From Alloalcanivorax gelatiniphagus (lineage in GTDB: Bacteria > Pseudomonadota > Gammaproteobacteria > Pseudomonadales > Alcanivoracaceae), in contig NZ_VCQT01000033.1 of assembly GCF_005938655.1 (NCBI RefSeq), positions 22,736 to 86,735 on the forward strand: 64,000 nt of DNA, written 5' to 3'. How positions within the stretch are numbered: the first letter of the stretch is position 1; each line of letters opens with the position of its first letter. Position numbers and translations under genes: made by a program. The notes beneath the pieces were generated by a model. That model had not been told where the DNA came from. It did not search any database and worked only from the letters and a program-made list of their open reading frames with translations. This document shows positions 25,722 through 34,100 of this stretch, in pieces.

Positions 25722-26306
25722 TTATTCCAGCTTATTTTGAAAAAAATATGATGCCATTGATGAATGCACACTCAAAATAGCCGCACCCATACCCCCCGGA
25801 AGGGATTTGATAACCGACGACCCAACAACACCTAAAATATCTGCGGCAACACCATAGTTCGCGCCCGGCTGCCCCAGGAAAGAAGCTGCTGAGGAACTAA
25901 TTATAGACCCATACCCCAAGTTGCGCTAACAGATGAACTGAGCATGCCCCCACCACCCAAAATAGCAAGATGAGTAGCTCCTAAAAGGTTTGCACCTTTA
26001 TAAAAACCAGAATTAACATTGTACCCCGCGTGACCAAGTCACAAATTAACCTCATCTGTCGAACCAAACGACAAGCCACTTCCATAACCTGTTAAAAACT
26101 CTACAACCTCTTGAGGAAGTGAAGGCTGAGGCCCATTAGAACGATTCCTGCAGGGACGCCCAGTGCAAGCGGGCCTTCCTGACATCTGGTTAAACAAATA
26201 TCCCATGGCACCCGTTGCAGTCCCGACTGCGAACTTACCTCCGGTTACCTGAGAGACAGAGCCGCTCACAAAAGCCGCTGCGATGGTACCTCGGGTGGGT
26301 CTCACC
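25722..26306 (-). pseudogene. Decayed C-terminal part of an RHS-repeat protein
   Basis: The upstream part reads AAFVSGSVSQVTGGKFAVGT then GAMGYLFNQM, the classic end of the RHS core-associated region. The variable tip follows (PQEVVEFLTGYGSGLSFGSTDEVNL) and meets an in-frame TGA at 26039-26041. The same frame continues as LGHAGYNVNSGFYKGANLLG and so on to about 25924, where a one-base shift leads into WGYGSIISSSAASFLGQ and the final ...SYFFQNKLE before the stop at 25722. Thus one nonsense and one frameshift mutation are needed to explain it. The RHS body is missing: repeat copy C abuts at 26307. Confidence 0.7.
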
Positions 26307-26542
26307 GGGGTCGGACCACAGCTACCTATTGATTTATGAGTACTTCCACGGTTTTCAAGCGGCTTTTTTGTGCTTAAACCGCCGATATGGGCCCGGAAAG
26401 CGGCGATTAACAAAACAACGCGAAATGGATGCCCGTTAAAAAGCGCCGATTTGCCGCCCAAAACAGCCCTATAAGGCGGCAAATACAGGCCTCCCGGGGT
26501 ATCTATGTCTATTAAATCAGAGGGTTACCGAGGTCCGACCCC
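26307..26542. repeat. Inverted-repeat-bounded element, copy C
   Basis: A 236-bp element starting GGGGTCGGACCACAGCTACC (then TATTGATTTATGAG) and ending ATTAAATCAGAGGGTTACC then GAGGTCCGACCCC. The first ~120 bp align with copy A; the 3' half carries extra sequence, including an imperfect inverted repeat (TTTGCCGCC ... GGCGGCAAA). It truncates the RHS remnant. No ORF of its own is convincing. Confidence 0.8.
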
Positions 26543-26610
26543 GCCCCCGGAGGGGCCGGCCGGCGCCGGGCGGCGCGGCCGGTGGCGCGGTGAGCGCGCG
26601 TTCGGGCGGG

Positions 26611-27924
26611 TTATTTCGGGCGGTTGTCGAAGACGTGTTTGGCCTTGCCTTCGGAGCGGGCCAGGGTGCCGGGGGCGGCCAGGTCCACCTTGGTGCTGAT
26701 GCCGATGTGGGTTTTGACCCGGTGCTGCAGCTCCTTGATCACTTCCACGGACAGGGTTTCCGCCTGGGGCGCGGCTTCCGGTTTCAGTTCCACGCGCACT
26801 GTGACGTGATCCAGGTTGCCTTCCTTTTCCACGTGGATTTCGTAGTGCGGGGCCAGGGCCTCGATCTTGAGGATCTGTTCTTCCACCTGGGTGGGGAAAA
26901 CGTTCACGCCACGGATGATAAGCATGTCGTCGCTGCGGCCGGTGATCTTGTCGATGCGGCGCATGGGGCGGGCCTGGCCGGGCAGCAGCCGGGTCAGGTC
27001 GCGGGTGCGGTAGCGGATGATCGGCAGCGCTTCTTTGCTGAGCGAGGTGAACACCAGCTCGCCGTATTCGCCGTCGGGCAGCACTTCGCCGGTTTCCGGG
27101 TTGATGATTTCCGGATAGAAGTGGTCTTCCCAGATGGTCGGGCCGTCCTTGGTTTCGATGCATTCCATGCCGACGCCGGGGCCCATCACTTCGGACAGGC
27201 CATAAATGTCCAGTGCGTGGATGCCCAGGCGCGCTTCCAGTTCCTCGCGCATGGTCTGGGTCCAGGGCTCGGCGCCGAAGATGCCCACCCGCAGGCTGGA
27301 GGCTTTCGGGTCCAGACCCTGGCGCTCCATTTCATCGGCGATGTTGAGCATGTAGGAGGGCGTGACCATGATGATGTCCGGCTTGAAGTCGTTGATCAGC
27401 TGGACTTGCTTCTCGGTCTGGCCGCCGGACATGGGGATCACGGTACAGCCGAGACGCTCGGCGCCATAGTGGGCGCCCAGGCCGCCGGTGAACAGGCCGT
27501 AGCCGTAGGCCACATGCACCTTGTCGCCGGCATGGCCGCCGCCGGCGCGGATCGAGCGCGCCATCACGTCGGACCAGACGTCGATGTCGTTCTGGGTATA
27601 AGCCACCACGGTGGGCTTGCCGGTGGTGCCGCTGGAAGCGTGCACGCGTACCACTTCGCGCATGGGCACCGCCACCATGCCGAACGGGTAGTTGTCGCGC
27701 AGGTCGTTCTTCACCGTGAACGGGAAGTGTCGCAGGTCGTCCAGGCTGCGCAGGTCGTAGGGGTGCACGCCAGCGTCATCAAAGCTGTTCCGGTAGAACG
27801 GCACGTTGTTATAGGCGTGGGTAAGGCTCCAGCGCATGCGGTCGAGCTGCAGTTCGCGGAGCTGGGCGACGTCGCTCATCTCCACCGAGTCAAAACGATT
27901 CTCAAGGTTGAATGGCATATCCAT
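26611..27924 (-). CDS. paaK: Phenylacetate-CoA ligase
   Basis: A 437-residue AMP-forming ligase that activates phenylacetate to phenylacetyl-CoA, the entry step of the aerobic phenylacetate pathway. Motifs: the adenylate loop SSGTTGKPTVV near residues 97-107, YGYGLFTGGLGAHYG near 140-154, IYGLSEVMGPG near 240-250, and the C-terminal IIRGVNVFPTQVEE and RSEGKAKHVFD segments with the late lysine. The second ATG (27918, MPFNLE) has a better-spaced GGAG and may be the true start. It is the last gene of paaG-I-J-K. Confidence 0.96.
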   Translation of the reverse strand: MDMPFNLENRFDSVEMSDVAQLRELQLDRMRWSLTHAYNNVPFYRNSFDDAGVHPYDLRSLDDLRHFPFTVKNDLRDNYPFGMVAVPMREVVRVHASSGTTGKPTVVAYTQNDIDVWSDVMARSIRAGGGHAGDKVHVAYGYGLFTGGLGAHYGAERLGCTVIPMSGGQTEKQVQLINDFKPDIIMVTPSYMLNIADEMERQGLDPKASSLRVGIFGAEPWTQTMREELEARLGIHALDIYGLSEVMGPGVGMECIETKDGPTIWEDHFYPEIINPETGEVLPDGEYGELVFTSLSKEALPIIRYRTRDLTRLLPGQARPMRRIDKITGRSDDMLIIRGVNVFPTQVEEQILKIEALAPHYEIHVEKEGNLDHVTVRVELKPEAAPQAETLSVEVIKELQHRVKTHIGISTKVDLAAPGTLARSEGKAKHVFDNRPK

Positions 27925-27993
27925 CTCCGCCTCCGGGGCCCTCGTGAATGCGCAAGGCGAGGGCCCTGCTTTTTGCTGTCGTATGGGTTTGTT

Positions 27994-29205
27994 TTAGTTA
28001 AGTCTTTCAATGATTACCGCGATGCCCTGGCCAACGCCAATGCACATGGTGCACAGCGCGTAGCGGCCCTGGCGGCGCTCCAGTTCATGGAGGGCGGTGG
28101 TCACCAGGCGGGCACCGCTCATACCCAGGGGATGCCCCAGGGCAATGGCGCCGCCATTGGGGTTCACATGCTCGGCGTCGTCCGGCAAGCCCAGCTCGCG
28201 CAGCACCGCCAGGGACTGGGACGCGAACGCCTCGTTCAGCTCGATCACATCCATGTCCGCCAGCTTCAGGCCGGTGGTGGCCAGCACCTTGCGGGTGGCC
28301 GGCGCCGGGCCGATACCCATGATGCGCGGTTCCACGCCGGCGGTGGCCATGCCCAGCACCCGGGCGCGGGGCTTCAGGCCCCAGCGTTTGGCCGCCGCTT
28401 CGCCGCCCATCAACAGGGCGCAGGCGCCGTCGTTAACGCCGGAGGCATTGCCGGCGGTGACGCTGCCGCCTTCGCGCCGGAACGGCGTGCCCAGCTTGGC
28501 CAGCGCCTCCAGGGTGGTCTGCGGGCGCGGGTGTTCGTCGTCGCGGACGATCAGCGGGTCCTGCTTACGGCGCGGCACGCTCACCGGCACGATCTCGTCG
28601 GCGAAGGTACCGTCGGCCATGGCCCGGCCGGCCTTCTGCTGGCTGCGGACGGCAAAGGCGTCCTGGTCCTCGCGGCTGATGTTGAACTGCTCGGCCACGT
28701 TCTCGGCGGTTTCCGGCATGGAGTCGATGCCGTACTGGTCCTTCATCAGTTTATTGACGAAGCGCCAGCCGATGGTGGTGTCGAAAACGTCCGCCTGGCG
28801 GGAGAACGCCTGCTCCGCCTTGCCCATCACGAACGGTGCCCGGGACATGGATTCCACGCCACCGGCGATCATCAGCTCGCCCTCGCCGCAACGCAGGGCG
28901 CGGGCGGCACTGCCCACCGCGTCCATGCCGGAACCGCACAGGCGGTTCAGGGTGACACCGGGCACCGCCACCGGCAGGCCCGCCAGCAGCGCACTCATGC
29001 GCGCCACGTTGCGGTTGTCCTCACCGGCCTGGTTGGCGCAGCCGTAGAACACATCGTCCACGCTGCTCCAGTCCACATCGCTATTGCGTTCCATCAGCGC
29101 CTTGATCGGGATCGCACCCAGATCGTCGGCACGCACGCTGGCCAGGGCACCACCGTAGCGACCCACCGGAGTGCGGATGGCGTCGAAAATAAGTGCGTCG
29201 CTCAT
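27994..29205 (-). CDS. paaJ: 3-oxoadipyl-CoA / 3-oxo-5,6-dehydrosuberyl-CoA thiolase
   Basis: A 403-residue thiolase that cleaves both beta-oxoacyl-CoA intermediates of phenylacetate breakdown to acetyl-CoA and succinyl-CoA. Active-site motifs: LNRLCGSGMDAV near residue 90 (nucleophile cysteine), GHPLGMSGARLV near 357 (histidine) and CTMCIGVGQG near 387 (second cysteine). It overlaps paaI by ATGA. The same family includes PcaF of the beta-ketoadipate pathway; the paa neighbours decide the name. Confidence 0.94.
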   Translation of the reverse strand: MSDALIFDAIRTPVGRYGGALASVRADDLGAIPIKALMERNSDVDWSSVDDVFYGCANQAGEDNRNVARMSALLAGLPVAVPGVTLNRLCGSGMDAVGSAARALRCGEGELMIAGGVESMSRAPFVMGKAEQAFSRQADVFDTTIGWRFVNKLMKDQYGIDSMPETAENVAEQFNISREDQDAFAVRSQQKAGRAMADGTFADEIVPVSVPRRKQDPLIVRDDEHPRPQTTLEALAKLGTPFRREGGSVTAGNASGVNDGACALLMGGEAAAKRWGLKPRARVLGMATAGVEPRIMGIGPAPATRKVLATTGLKLADMDVIELNEAFASQSLAVLRELGLPDDAEHVNPNGGAIALGHPLGMSGARLVTTALHELERRQGRYALCTMCIGVGQGIAVIIERLN

Positions 29206-29666
29206 GCGCCGCCCTCCTGTTCATGAATCACCGGACCACGGATTTTGTAGGACTTGCCACGGAACAGAGCCACCAGCTCGCCGTCACCGTTGGTGACGCG
29301 CACGTCGTAGACGCCGGTGCGGCCCTTGCGGGTTTGCTCGCGGGCGTCGGCGGTGAGGGTGTCACCCAGCTTGCCCGGCACCACGTATTCAATGGAGCAG
29401 CCGGAGGCCACGGTGGCTTCATTGTAGGTGTTGCAGGCGAAGGCGAAGGCCGAATCCGCCAGGGTGAAGATATAGCCACCGTGGCAGGAATCGTGACCCT
29501 GGATCATGGTCTCGGTGATCGACATGGTGAGCACGGCGTGGCCCGGCTCGATGGTGTCCAGGCGGATGTTCAGCGCCTGGCTGGCGCGGTCACGGGCAAA
29601 CATGGCGTCGGCGCATTGCCGTGCCAGAGCGCCGGCATCCACCGTGGCGGAGGATTCGGGCATCAT
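29202..29666 (-). CDS. paaI: Phenylacetate pathway hotdog thioesterase
   Basis: A 154-residue hotdog-fold acyl-CoA thioesterase, thought to rescue CoA from dead-end ring-hydroxylated intermediates. The family motif GHDSCHGGYIFTLADSAFAFA, with the catalytic aspartate, is visible near residues 52-72, and VASGCSIEYV near 82. It overlaps the thiolase start (ATGA) and lies 69 bp after paaG. Confidence 0.94.
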   Translation of the reverse strand: MMPESSATVDAGALARQCADAMFARDRASQALNIRLDTIEPGHAVLTMSITETMIQGHDSCHGGYIFTLADSAFAFACNTYNEATVASGCSIEYVVPGKLGDTLTADAREQTRKGRTGVYDVRVTNGDGELVALFRGKSYKIRGPVIHEQEGGA

Positions 29667-29735
29667 AACTCTCCCTACTGCGTATGGCTTTTATTCTGAG
29701 ACCGGCCCACCGTTGGCGAGCGCCGGCCCGGGGCG

Positions 29736-30551
29736 TTATTCGCCCTTGAATTCCGGTTTGCGTTTTTCCATGAAGGCGGCGACGCCCTCGCGGTAATCGG
29801 CGGTGCGGCCGGCCTGGCGCTGCAGGTCGCGCTCCAGGTCGAGCTGGGTGTCCAGGTCGTTGGTGCCGCTTTCGTTGAGCGCCTGCTTGATCAGCGCCAG
29901 CCCACGGGTGGGCTGGGTGGCCAGATGGGCGGCCAGGCCGGCGGCCTCGTCACCCAGGGCCTCATCGTCCACCACCCGCCAGATCAGCCCCCAGGCTTCC
30001 GCCTGCTCGGCGCTGAGCTTGTCGCCCAGCATGGCCAGGCCCTTGGCGCGAGCCAGGCCCACCTGCCGGGGCAATTGCCAGGTGCCGCCGGAATCCGGCA
30101 CCAGGCCGATTTTGGCGAACGCCTGGGTGAAGCTGGCGGAGCGCGCCGCCAGCACCAGGTCGCAGGCCAGGGCGATGTTGGCGCCGGCGCCGGCGGCCAC
30201 GCCGTTGACCGCGCACACCACCGGCACCGGCAGGGCGGTAAGGGTGCGGATCAGCGGGTTGTAATAGGTCTCGATGGAATAGCCCAGGTCGGGCATGTCA
30301 TCACCGGGGGCTCCGTCTTTGGGAGAAACAGCGCGGTCGGACAGGTCCTGGCCGGCACAGAAGCCACGGCCGTTGCCGGTGAGCAGCAGCGCCCGGCAGT
30401 CGCCGGTTTCCACCGCCGCCTGCACCTCGGTGAGCGCCTGGCGCACTTCCTGATGCATGGCTTCGTTGAAGCTGTTGAGGCGGTCCGGACGGTTGAGAAC
30501 CAGGGTGGCCACGCCGTCGCGGAGCGAAAATTCGATGGTGTCGTAGGCCAT
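29736..30551 (-). CDS. paaG: Ring-1,2-epoxyphenylacetyl-CoA isomerase (enoyl-CoA hydratase family)
   Basis: A 271-residue crotonase-fold enzyme that isomerises the epoxide of phenylacetyl-CoA to the oxepin. The oxyanion-hole segments GRGFCAGQDLSD near residue 75 and NGVAAGAGANIALACDL near 113 are visible, with the catalytic aspartate region VPDSGGTW near 143. The start is the ATG at 30551 (MAYDTIEFSL); the frame extends further upstream without support. PaaF-type hydratases are close relatives, but the length and the FCAGQDLSDRAV segment favour PaaG. First gene of this operon. Confidence 0.9.
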   Translation of the reverse strand: MAYDTIEFSLRDGVATLVLNRPDRLNSFNEAMHQEVRQALTEVQAAVETGDCRALLLTGNGRGFCAGQDLSDRAVSPKDGAPGDDMPDLGYSIETYYNPLIRTLTALPVPVVCAVNGVAAGAGANIALACDLVLAARSASFTQAFAKIGLVPDSGGTWQLPRQVGLARAKGLAMLGDKLSAEQAEAWGLIWRVVDDEALGDEAAGLAAHLATQPTRGLALIKQALNESGTNDLDTQLDLERDLQRQAGRTADYREGVAAFMEKRKPEFKGE

Positions 30552-30632
30552 GGTGCGCCTCTTATCTCTCGTGACAGATGACGTGCAAGGAGCTTCCGAG
30601 CATAGCTCAAACATGACACCAGTCAATACACT

Positions 30633-30650
30633 ATACACACATTCGTGTAT
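30633..30650. promoter_or_regulatory. Candidate PaaX operator upstream of paaG
   Basis: ATACAC-ACATTC-GTGTAT is a perfect 6-bp inverted repeat with a 6-nt spacer. Its core ATTCGTGT is shared with the reverse strand of the paaX upstream region (near 32634). It resembles the ATTCGYG core of known PaaX sites. The rest of the 293-bp spacer to paaY is AT-rich and featureless to me. Confidence 0.5.
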
Positions 30651-30844
30651 CGCATTTATATAACAGGCGATTCATTTTTTCCTTTTATTTTCCATTTTTT
30701 CATTTAAATACAATAAGTTATCTTCTTGGTCCCGGCGCACCCCTTCGTGTTACACGATTCCCCCTTTGCCCATGCATTAGAGGTCATGTAGCTTATTTGG
30801 CTCCAGAACACGGCCCCGGCCACGCTTTCCCATGGAGACCCGCC

Positions 30845-31447
30845 ATGCCCTGTTATCAGCTTGAAGGCATCACCCCGGTGGTGCACCCGGACGCCTACGT
30901 GGACCCCACCGCGGTACTGATTGGCGACGTGATCGTTGGCCCGGATTGCTACGTCGGCCCCTGCGCCAGCCTGCGCGGCGACTTCGGCCGCCTGATCCTG
31001 GAACGCGGCGCCAACCTGCAGGACACCTGTGTGATGCACGGTTTCCCGGGCACCGACACCATCGTCGAGGAAGATGGCCATATCGGCCACGGCGCGGTGC
31101 TGCACGGTTGCCGTATCGGCCGCAACGCCATGATCGGCATGAACGCGGTGATCCTGGATTACGCGGAGATCGGCGAGTCATCCATCGTCGCCGCCGGCGC
31201 CCTGGTCAAGGGCCGCTTCACCTGCCCGCCCCGCTCCATGGTGATCGGCGCCCCGGCGGTGGTAAAGCGGGAACTCAGCGACGAAGAGGTGCGCTGGAAA
31301 TACGAAGGCACCCTGGAATACCAGGAACTGGCGCGTCGCTACCAGCGGGCAATGAAGCCCTGCGATCCGCTTACCGAAATGGAAGCGGACCGCCCGCGTA
31401 TGCATACCAATAAGATTGCGCCTAAGGGGGAGAAGGCCGCGGGGTAA
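30845..31447 (+). CDS. paaY: Gamma-carbonic-anhydrase-like protein PaaY
   Basis: A 200-residue left-handed beta-helix hexapeptide-repeat protein. Repeats such as VLIGDVIVGPDCYVGPCASLRGD (from residue 20) and the zinc-binding histidine region MHGFPG ... GHIGHGAVLHGC are visible. PaaY is reported as a thioesterase helper that hydrolyses 2-hydroxycyclohepta-1,4,6-triene-1-formyl-CoA. The C-terminal helix (YEGTLEYQELARRYQRAM) is typical. It is divergent from paaG and convergent with paaX. Confidence 0.93.
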   Translation: MPCYQLEGITPVVHPDAYVDPTAVLIGDVIVGPDCYVGPCASLRGDFGRLILERGANLQDTCVMHGFPGTDTIVEEDGHIGHGAVLHGCRIGRNAMIGMNAVILDYAEIGESSIVAAGALVKGRFTCPPRSMVIGAPAVVKRELSDEEVRWKYEGTLEYQELARRYQRAMKPCDPLTEMEADRPRMHTNKIAPKGEKAAG

Positions 31448-31452
31448 GAGGA

Positions 31453-31529
31453 GCTGCAAGCTGCAAGCTGCAAGCTGCAAGCTGCAAGCTGCAAGCTGCA
31501 AGCTGCAAGCTGCAAGCTGCAAGCTGCAA
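31453..31529. repeat. Heptanucleotide tandem repeat, 11 perfect copies of GCTGCAA
   Basis: Seventy-seven bases consist of exactly eleven GCTGCAA units, starting 6 bp after the paaY stop. Downstream, 31590-31620 carries degenerate related text (GTAGCTTGAAGCTTGACGCT). It lies between convergent paaY and paaX. Perfect copy identity suggests recent expansion by slippage. Confidence 0.95.
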
Positions 31530-31625
31530 GCCAGGACAGCGTGACGCCCTCTCAGAGCCCGTCAAGCCTCAATGGAGGTGTTTTGCCTGTAGCTTGAAGC
31601 TTGACGCTTGTGGCTTGAAGCCCGC

Positions 31626-32552
31626 CTATTCCAACCCACCAAACCGCTGATAAAAACTTTCGCCGGCCTCGGGCAACGGCCCCTGGGCGGTTTCGGCGTG
31701 TTGGCTGACCCAGGTTTCCGCGCCCTGGCCGGTGAGGCGGTAGAGGTTGCGTGCCAGTTGGCGGGCGGCGCGGCCTTCCCAGTCGGCGGGGAGCAGTTCG
31801 TCGGGCAGCAGCGGGTCGCGGAGCAGCAGTTTCCGGTATTCGTGAATCAGCAGGGTGCGCGCCAGGAAGCACTCCCGGGGCGGCAGGGTCTTTTCCTTGC
31901 GCATCTGATTCCAGAGCGGCCGGAACTGATCGAGGAAGTCCCGGTAGCCGTCGGCCAGCTGATCCAGGTTCCAGGCTTCGCGCACCAGGCGGCGCAAGGG
32001 CCGGGTGGCGAACTGGTCCACGGTGTCGGTCTGGAAAAGAATCACGTCATCGAGAGCGCCCAGCTCCTGCAGGGAGGCATTCAGCTCGGCACGGTCCACG
32101 CCCGGGTGCGCCAGCACCGTGGGCGCGAAGGCACCGAAGCCCATCCATTCCAGTTCCTGGCGCACATCCCGGCGGCGGTCGGCGTCCAGCTGGTTGAGGA
32201 CCACCAGGGTCCAGGCACCGTCCCAGGCTGGCTGGTCACCGGAGTAAACGCGCTTGAAGGCTTTTTCGAAGCGGCGCCGGCCGGCGCCGGTGAGGCCGTA
32301 GTAGCTGCGGCGCCCGACTTTTTCGGCGATCAGCCAGCCCTCACGGGTGAGGCGGAACACGGAGGTGCGCACCAGGCGCTGGTTGACGCCCATGGGCGCC
32401 AGCAGTTCAATCAGGCTTCCCAGCCAGACGGTGCCGCCCCGGGGCACGATGGCATCGCCGAAAACCGTGATGATCAGCGATCCGGTGCGCAGCGGCCGGC
32501 GCTGCTGAAAGCGTTTGATCAGCGTTTCCAGATGATCGGACTGCAGGTCCAA
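31626..32552 (-). CDS. paaX: Phenylacetic acid degradation repressor PaaX
   Basis: A 308-residue PaaX-family repressor that releases DNA on binding phenylacetyl-CoA. The N-terminal winged helix includes GGTVWLGSLIELLAPMGVNQ then RLVRTSVFRLTREGWL, near residues 38-70. The PaaX core follows (QPAWDGAWTLVVLNQ near 107, EWMGFGAFAPTVLAHP near 133, RPLWNQM near 215). The start is a TTG preceded by GGGGATAGGG; no ATG is suitably placed. It should control the paa genes here and those that must lie elsewhere (paaABCDE, paaZ, paaH are not in the window). Confidence 0.94.
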   Translation of the reverse strand: MDLQSDHLETLIKRFQQRRPLRTGSLIITVFGDAIVPRGGTVWLGSLIELLAPMGVNQRLVRTSVFRLTREGWLIAEKVGRRSYYGLTGAGRRRFEKAFKRVYSGDQPAWDGAWTLVVLNQLDADRRRDVRQELEWMGFGAFAPTVLAHPGVDRAELNASLQELGALDDVILFQTDTVDQFATRPLRRLVREAWNLDQLADGYRDFLDQFRPLWNQMRKEKTLPPRECFLARTLLIHEYRKLLLRDPLLPDELLPADWEGRAARQLARNLYRLTGQGAETWVSQHAETAQGPLPEAGESFYQRFGGLE

Positions 32553-32631
32553 AACCCTATCCCCTTATGCACCAACGGGCCGTCGAAAAGATTCGACATA
32601 CTACCAAACGGCCTATCTATATGACACAAAC

Positions 32632-32645
32632 AACACACGAATTCC
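32632..32645. promoter_or_regulatory. Candidate PaaX site upstream of paaX and the ABC operon
   Basis: The minus strand reads GAATTCGTGTGTTG, sharing ATTCGTGT with the palindrome at 30633. It sits about 80 bp upstream of paaX, inside the 256-bp spacer to the divergent ABC transporter operon. Symmetry is poorer than at paaG. Confidence 0.35.
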
Positions 32646-32808
32646 ACGCTAAAACCGGGACTTGGCGGCTTAGGTCCACTTTTATGACACATTAAACGCC
32701 GTATTGACTTGCATGGCGTATCGCTTTATACCTGTGCCTATCGTCGGGTCTGGATGGGACATCGCGGCCCGCAATAAGAACAACTGGCATACGCTTATAG
32801 GTGCGATA

Positions 32809-33966
32809 ATGAAAAGAATGCTGAAACAGCTGGCCGCCGGCGCGGTCACCGCTCTCGGGCTGAGCCTGGCCACCGTACCGGCCCAGGCCGCCGACACCAT
32901 CCGTATCGGCTCCTTCCTTTCTGTTACCGGACCGGCGTCCTTCCTGGGCGATCCGGAATTGAAAACCCTGGAGCTCTACATCGACAAGATCAACAGCAGC
33001 GGCGGCGTGCTCGGCAAAAAGCTGGAGCTGATCCACTATGACGACGCCGGTGACGCCTCCAAGGCGCGTACCTTCGCCAACCGGCTGCTGCGCCAGGACC
33101 GGGTCGATCTGATCGTCGGCGGCTCCACCACCGGCGCCACCATGGCGGCGGTGCCGTTGATCCAGCAGGCCGGCGTGCCGTTCATTTCCCTGGCCGGCGC
33201 CGAGACCATCACCACCCCGGTGAAGAAGTGGGTGTTCAAGACGCCGCAGTCCGACCGCCAGGCCGCCCGCCGTATCCTGATGGACATGAAGGAACGGGGC
33301 TTCACCAAGATCGGCCTGATTTCCGGCACCGGCGGCTTTGGCGCTTCCGGCCGTAACGTGACCAAGGAAGAGGCCCCCAACTTCGGTATCGAGATCGTCG
33401 CCGACGAGACCTACAACCCGAAGGACACCGACACCACCGCCCAGCTCACCCGTATCCGTAACACCGACGGCGTGCAGGCGATCCTCAATTTCGACTTCGG
33501 CCAGGGCCCGGCCATCGTTACCCGCAACTACGCCCAGCTGGGTATCGAGCAGCCGTTCTACCAGTCCCACGGCGTGGCCTCCGACAGCTTCCTGGAGCTG
33601 GCCGGTGACGCCGCCGAAGGTCTGCGTCTGCCCGCCTCCGCGCTGCTGGTGGCGGACAAGCTGCCGAAATCCGATCCCCAGTACGATGTGCTGAATCGCT
33701 ACAAAAACGATTACGAAAGCCGCTACAACGAGTCGGTTTCCACCTTCGGCGCCTACGCCTACGACGGTCTGCAACTGGCGGTCCAAGCGCTGATGAAAGC
33801 GGGCAGCACCGACAAGGCCAAGGTGCGTGACGCCCTGGAGAGCATCGACGGCGCGGTGGGCGTGACCGGTACCTACCGGATGAGCCCCGAGGACCATATG
33901 GGCCTCGACGCCGAGTCCTTCCGCATCCTCGAAGTGAAGGACGGCGACTGGGCGTTGGCGGAATAA
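32809..33966 (+). CDS. Branched-chain-amino-acid-type ABC transporter, substrate-binding protein
   Basis: A 385-residue periplasmic binding protein (Peripla_BP_6 family). The start at MKRMLKQLAAG gives a clean signal peptide cleaved after AQA near residue 26. The opening IRIGSFLSVTGPASFLGDPE and NRLLRQDRVDLIVGGSTTGATMAAVPL are typical. This family also transports aromatic acids and amides. Its position next to paaX suggests uptake of phenylacetate or a related aromatic acid (inference). A REPIN separates it from the permease genes. Confidence 0.9.
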   Translation: MKRMLKQLAAGAVTALGLSLATVPAQAADTIRIGSFLSVTGPASFLGDPELKTLELYIDKINSSGGVLGKKLELIHYDDAGDASKARTFANRLLRQDRVDLIVGGSTTGATMAAVPLIQQAGVPFISLAGAETITTPVKKWVFKTPQSDRQAARRILMDMKERGFTKIGLISGTGGFGASGRNVTKEEAPNFGIEIVADETYNPKDTDTTAQLTRIRNTDGVQAILNFDFGQGPAIVTRNYAQLGIEQPFYQSHGVASDSFLELAGDAAEGLRLPASALLVADKLPKSDPQYDVLNRYKNDYESRYNESVSTFGAYAYDGLQLAVQALMKAGSTDKAKVRDALESIDGAVGVTGTYRMSPEDHMGLDAESFRILEVKDGDWALAE

Positions 33967-33978
33967 TTCCAGGGCCTA

Positions 33979-34044
33979 ATCGCGGCTGAAGCCGCTCCTA
34001 CATCGTTTCAGGCACGGTCCTGTAGGAGCGACTTCAGTCGCGAT
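33979..34044. repeat. REPIN-like inverted pair inside the ABC operon
   Basis: ATCGCGGCTGAAGCCGCTCC starts at 33979 and is mirrored by GGAGCGACTTCAGTCGCGAT ending at 34044, with a short spacer. It belongs to the same family as 1181-1254. The two halves differ at one compensating pair within each palindrome (GGC-GCC versus GAC-GTC). Confidence 0.9.
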
Positions 34045-34100
34045 CCCCCGCCCAACCACCGCCCCATCGCCCTCCCCCCACGACCATCCCGGGCACTATC

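Noticed and set aside
31178..31522. Minus-strand frame encoding a repeating LQLAACS protein
   Set aside because: The repeat is just the GCTGCAA heptamer translated; the rest is antisense to paaY.
31453..31529. CRISPR-like array
   Set aside because: The units are contiguous 7-mers without spacers, so it is a tandem repeat, not CRISPR.
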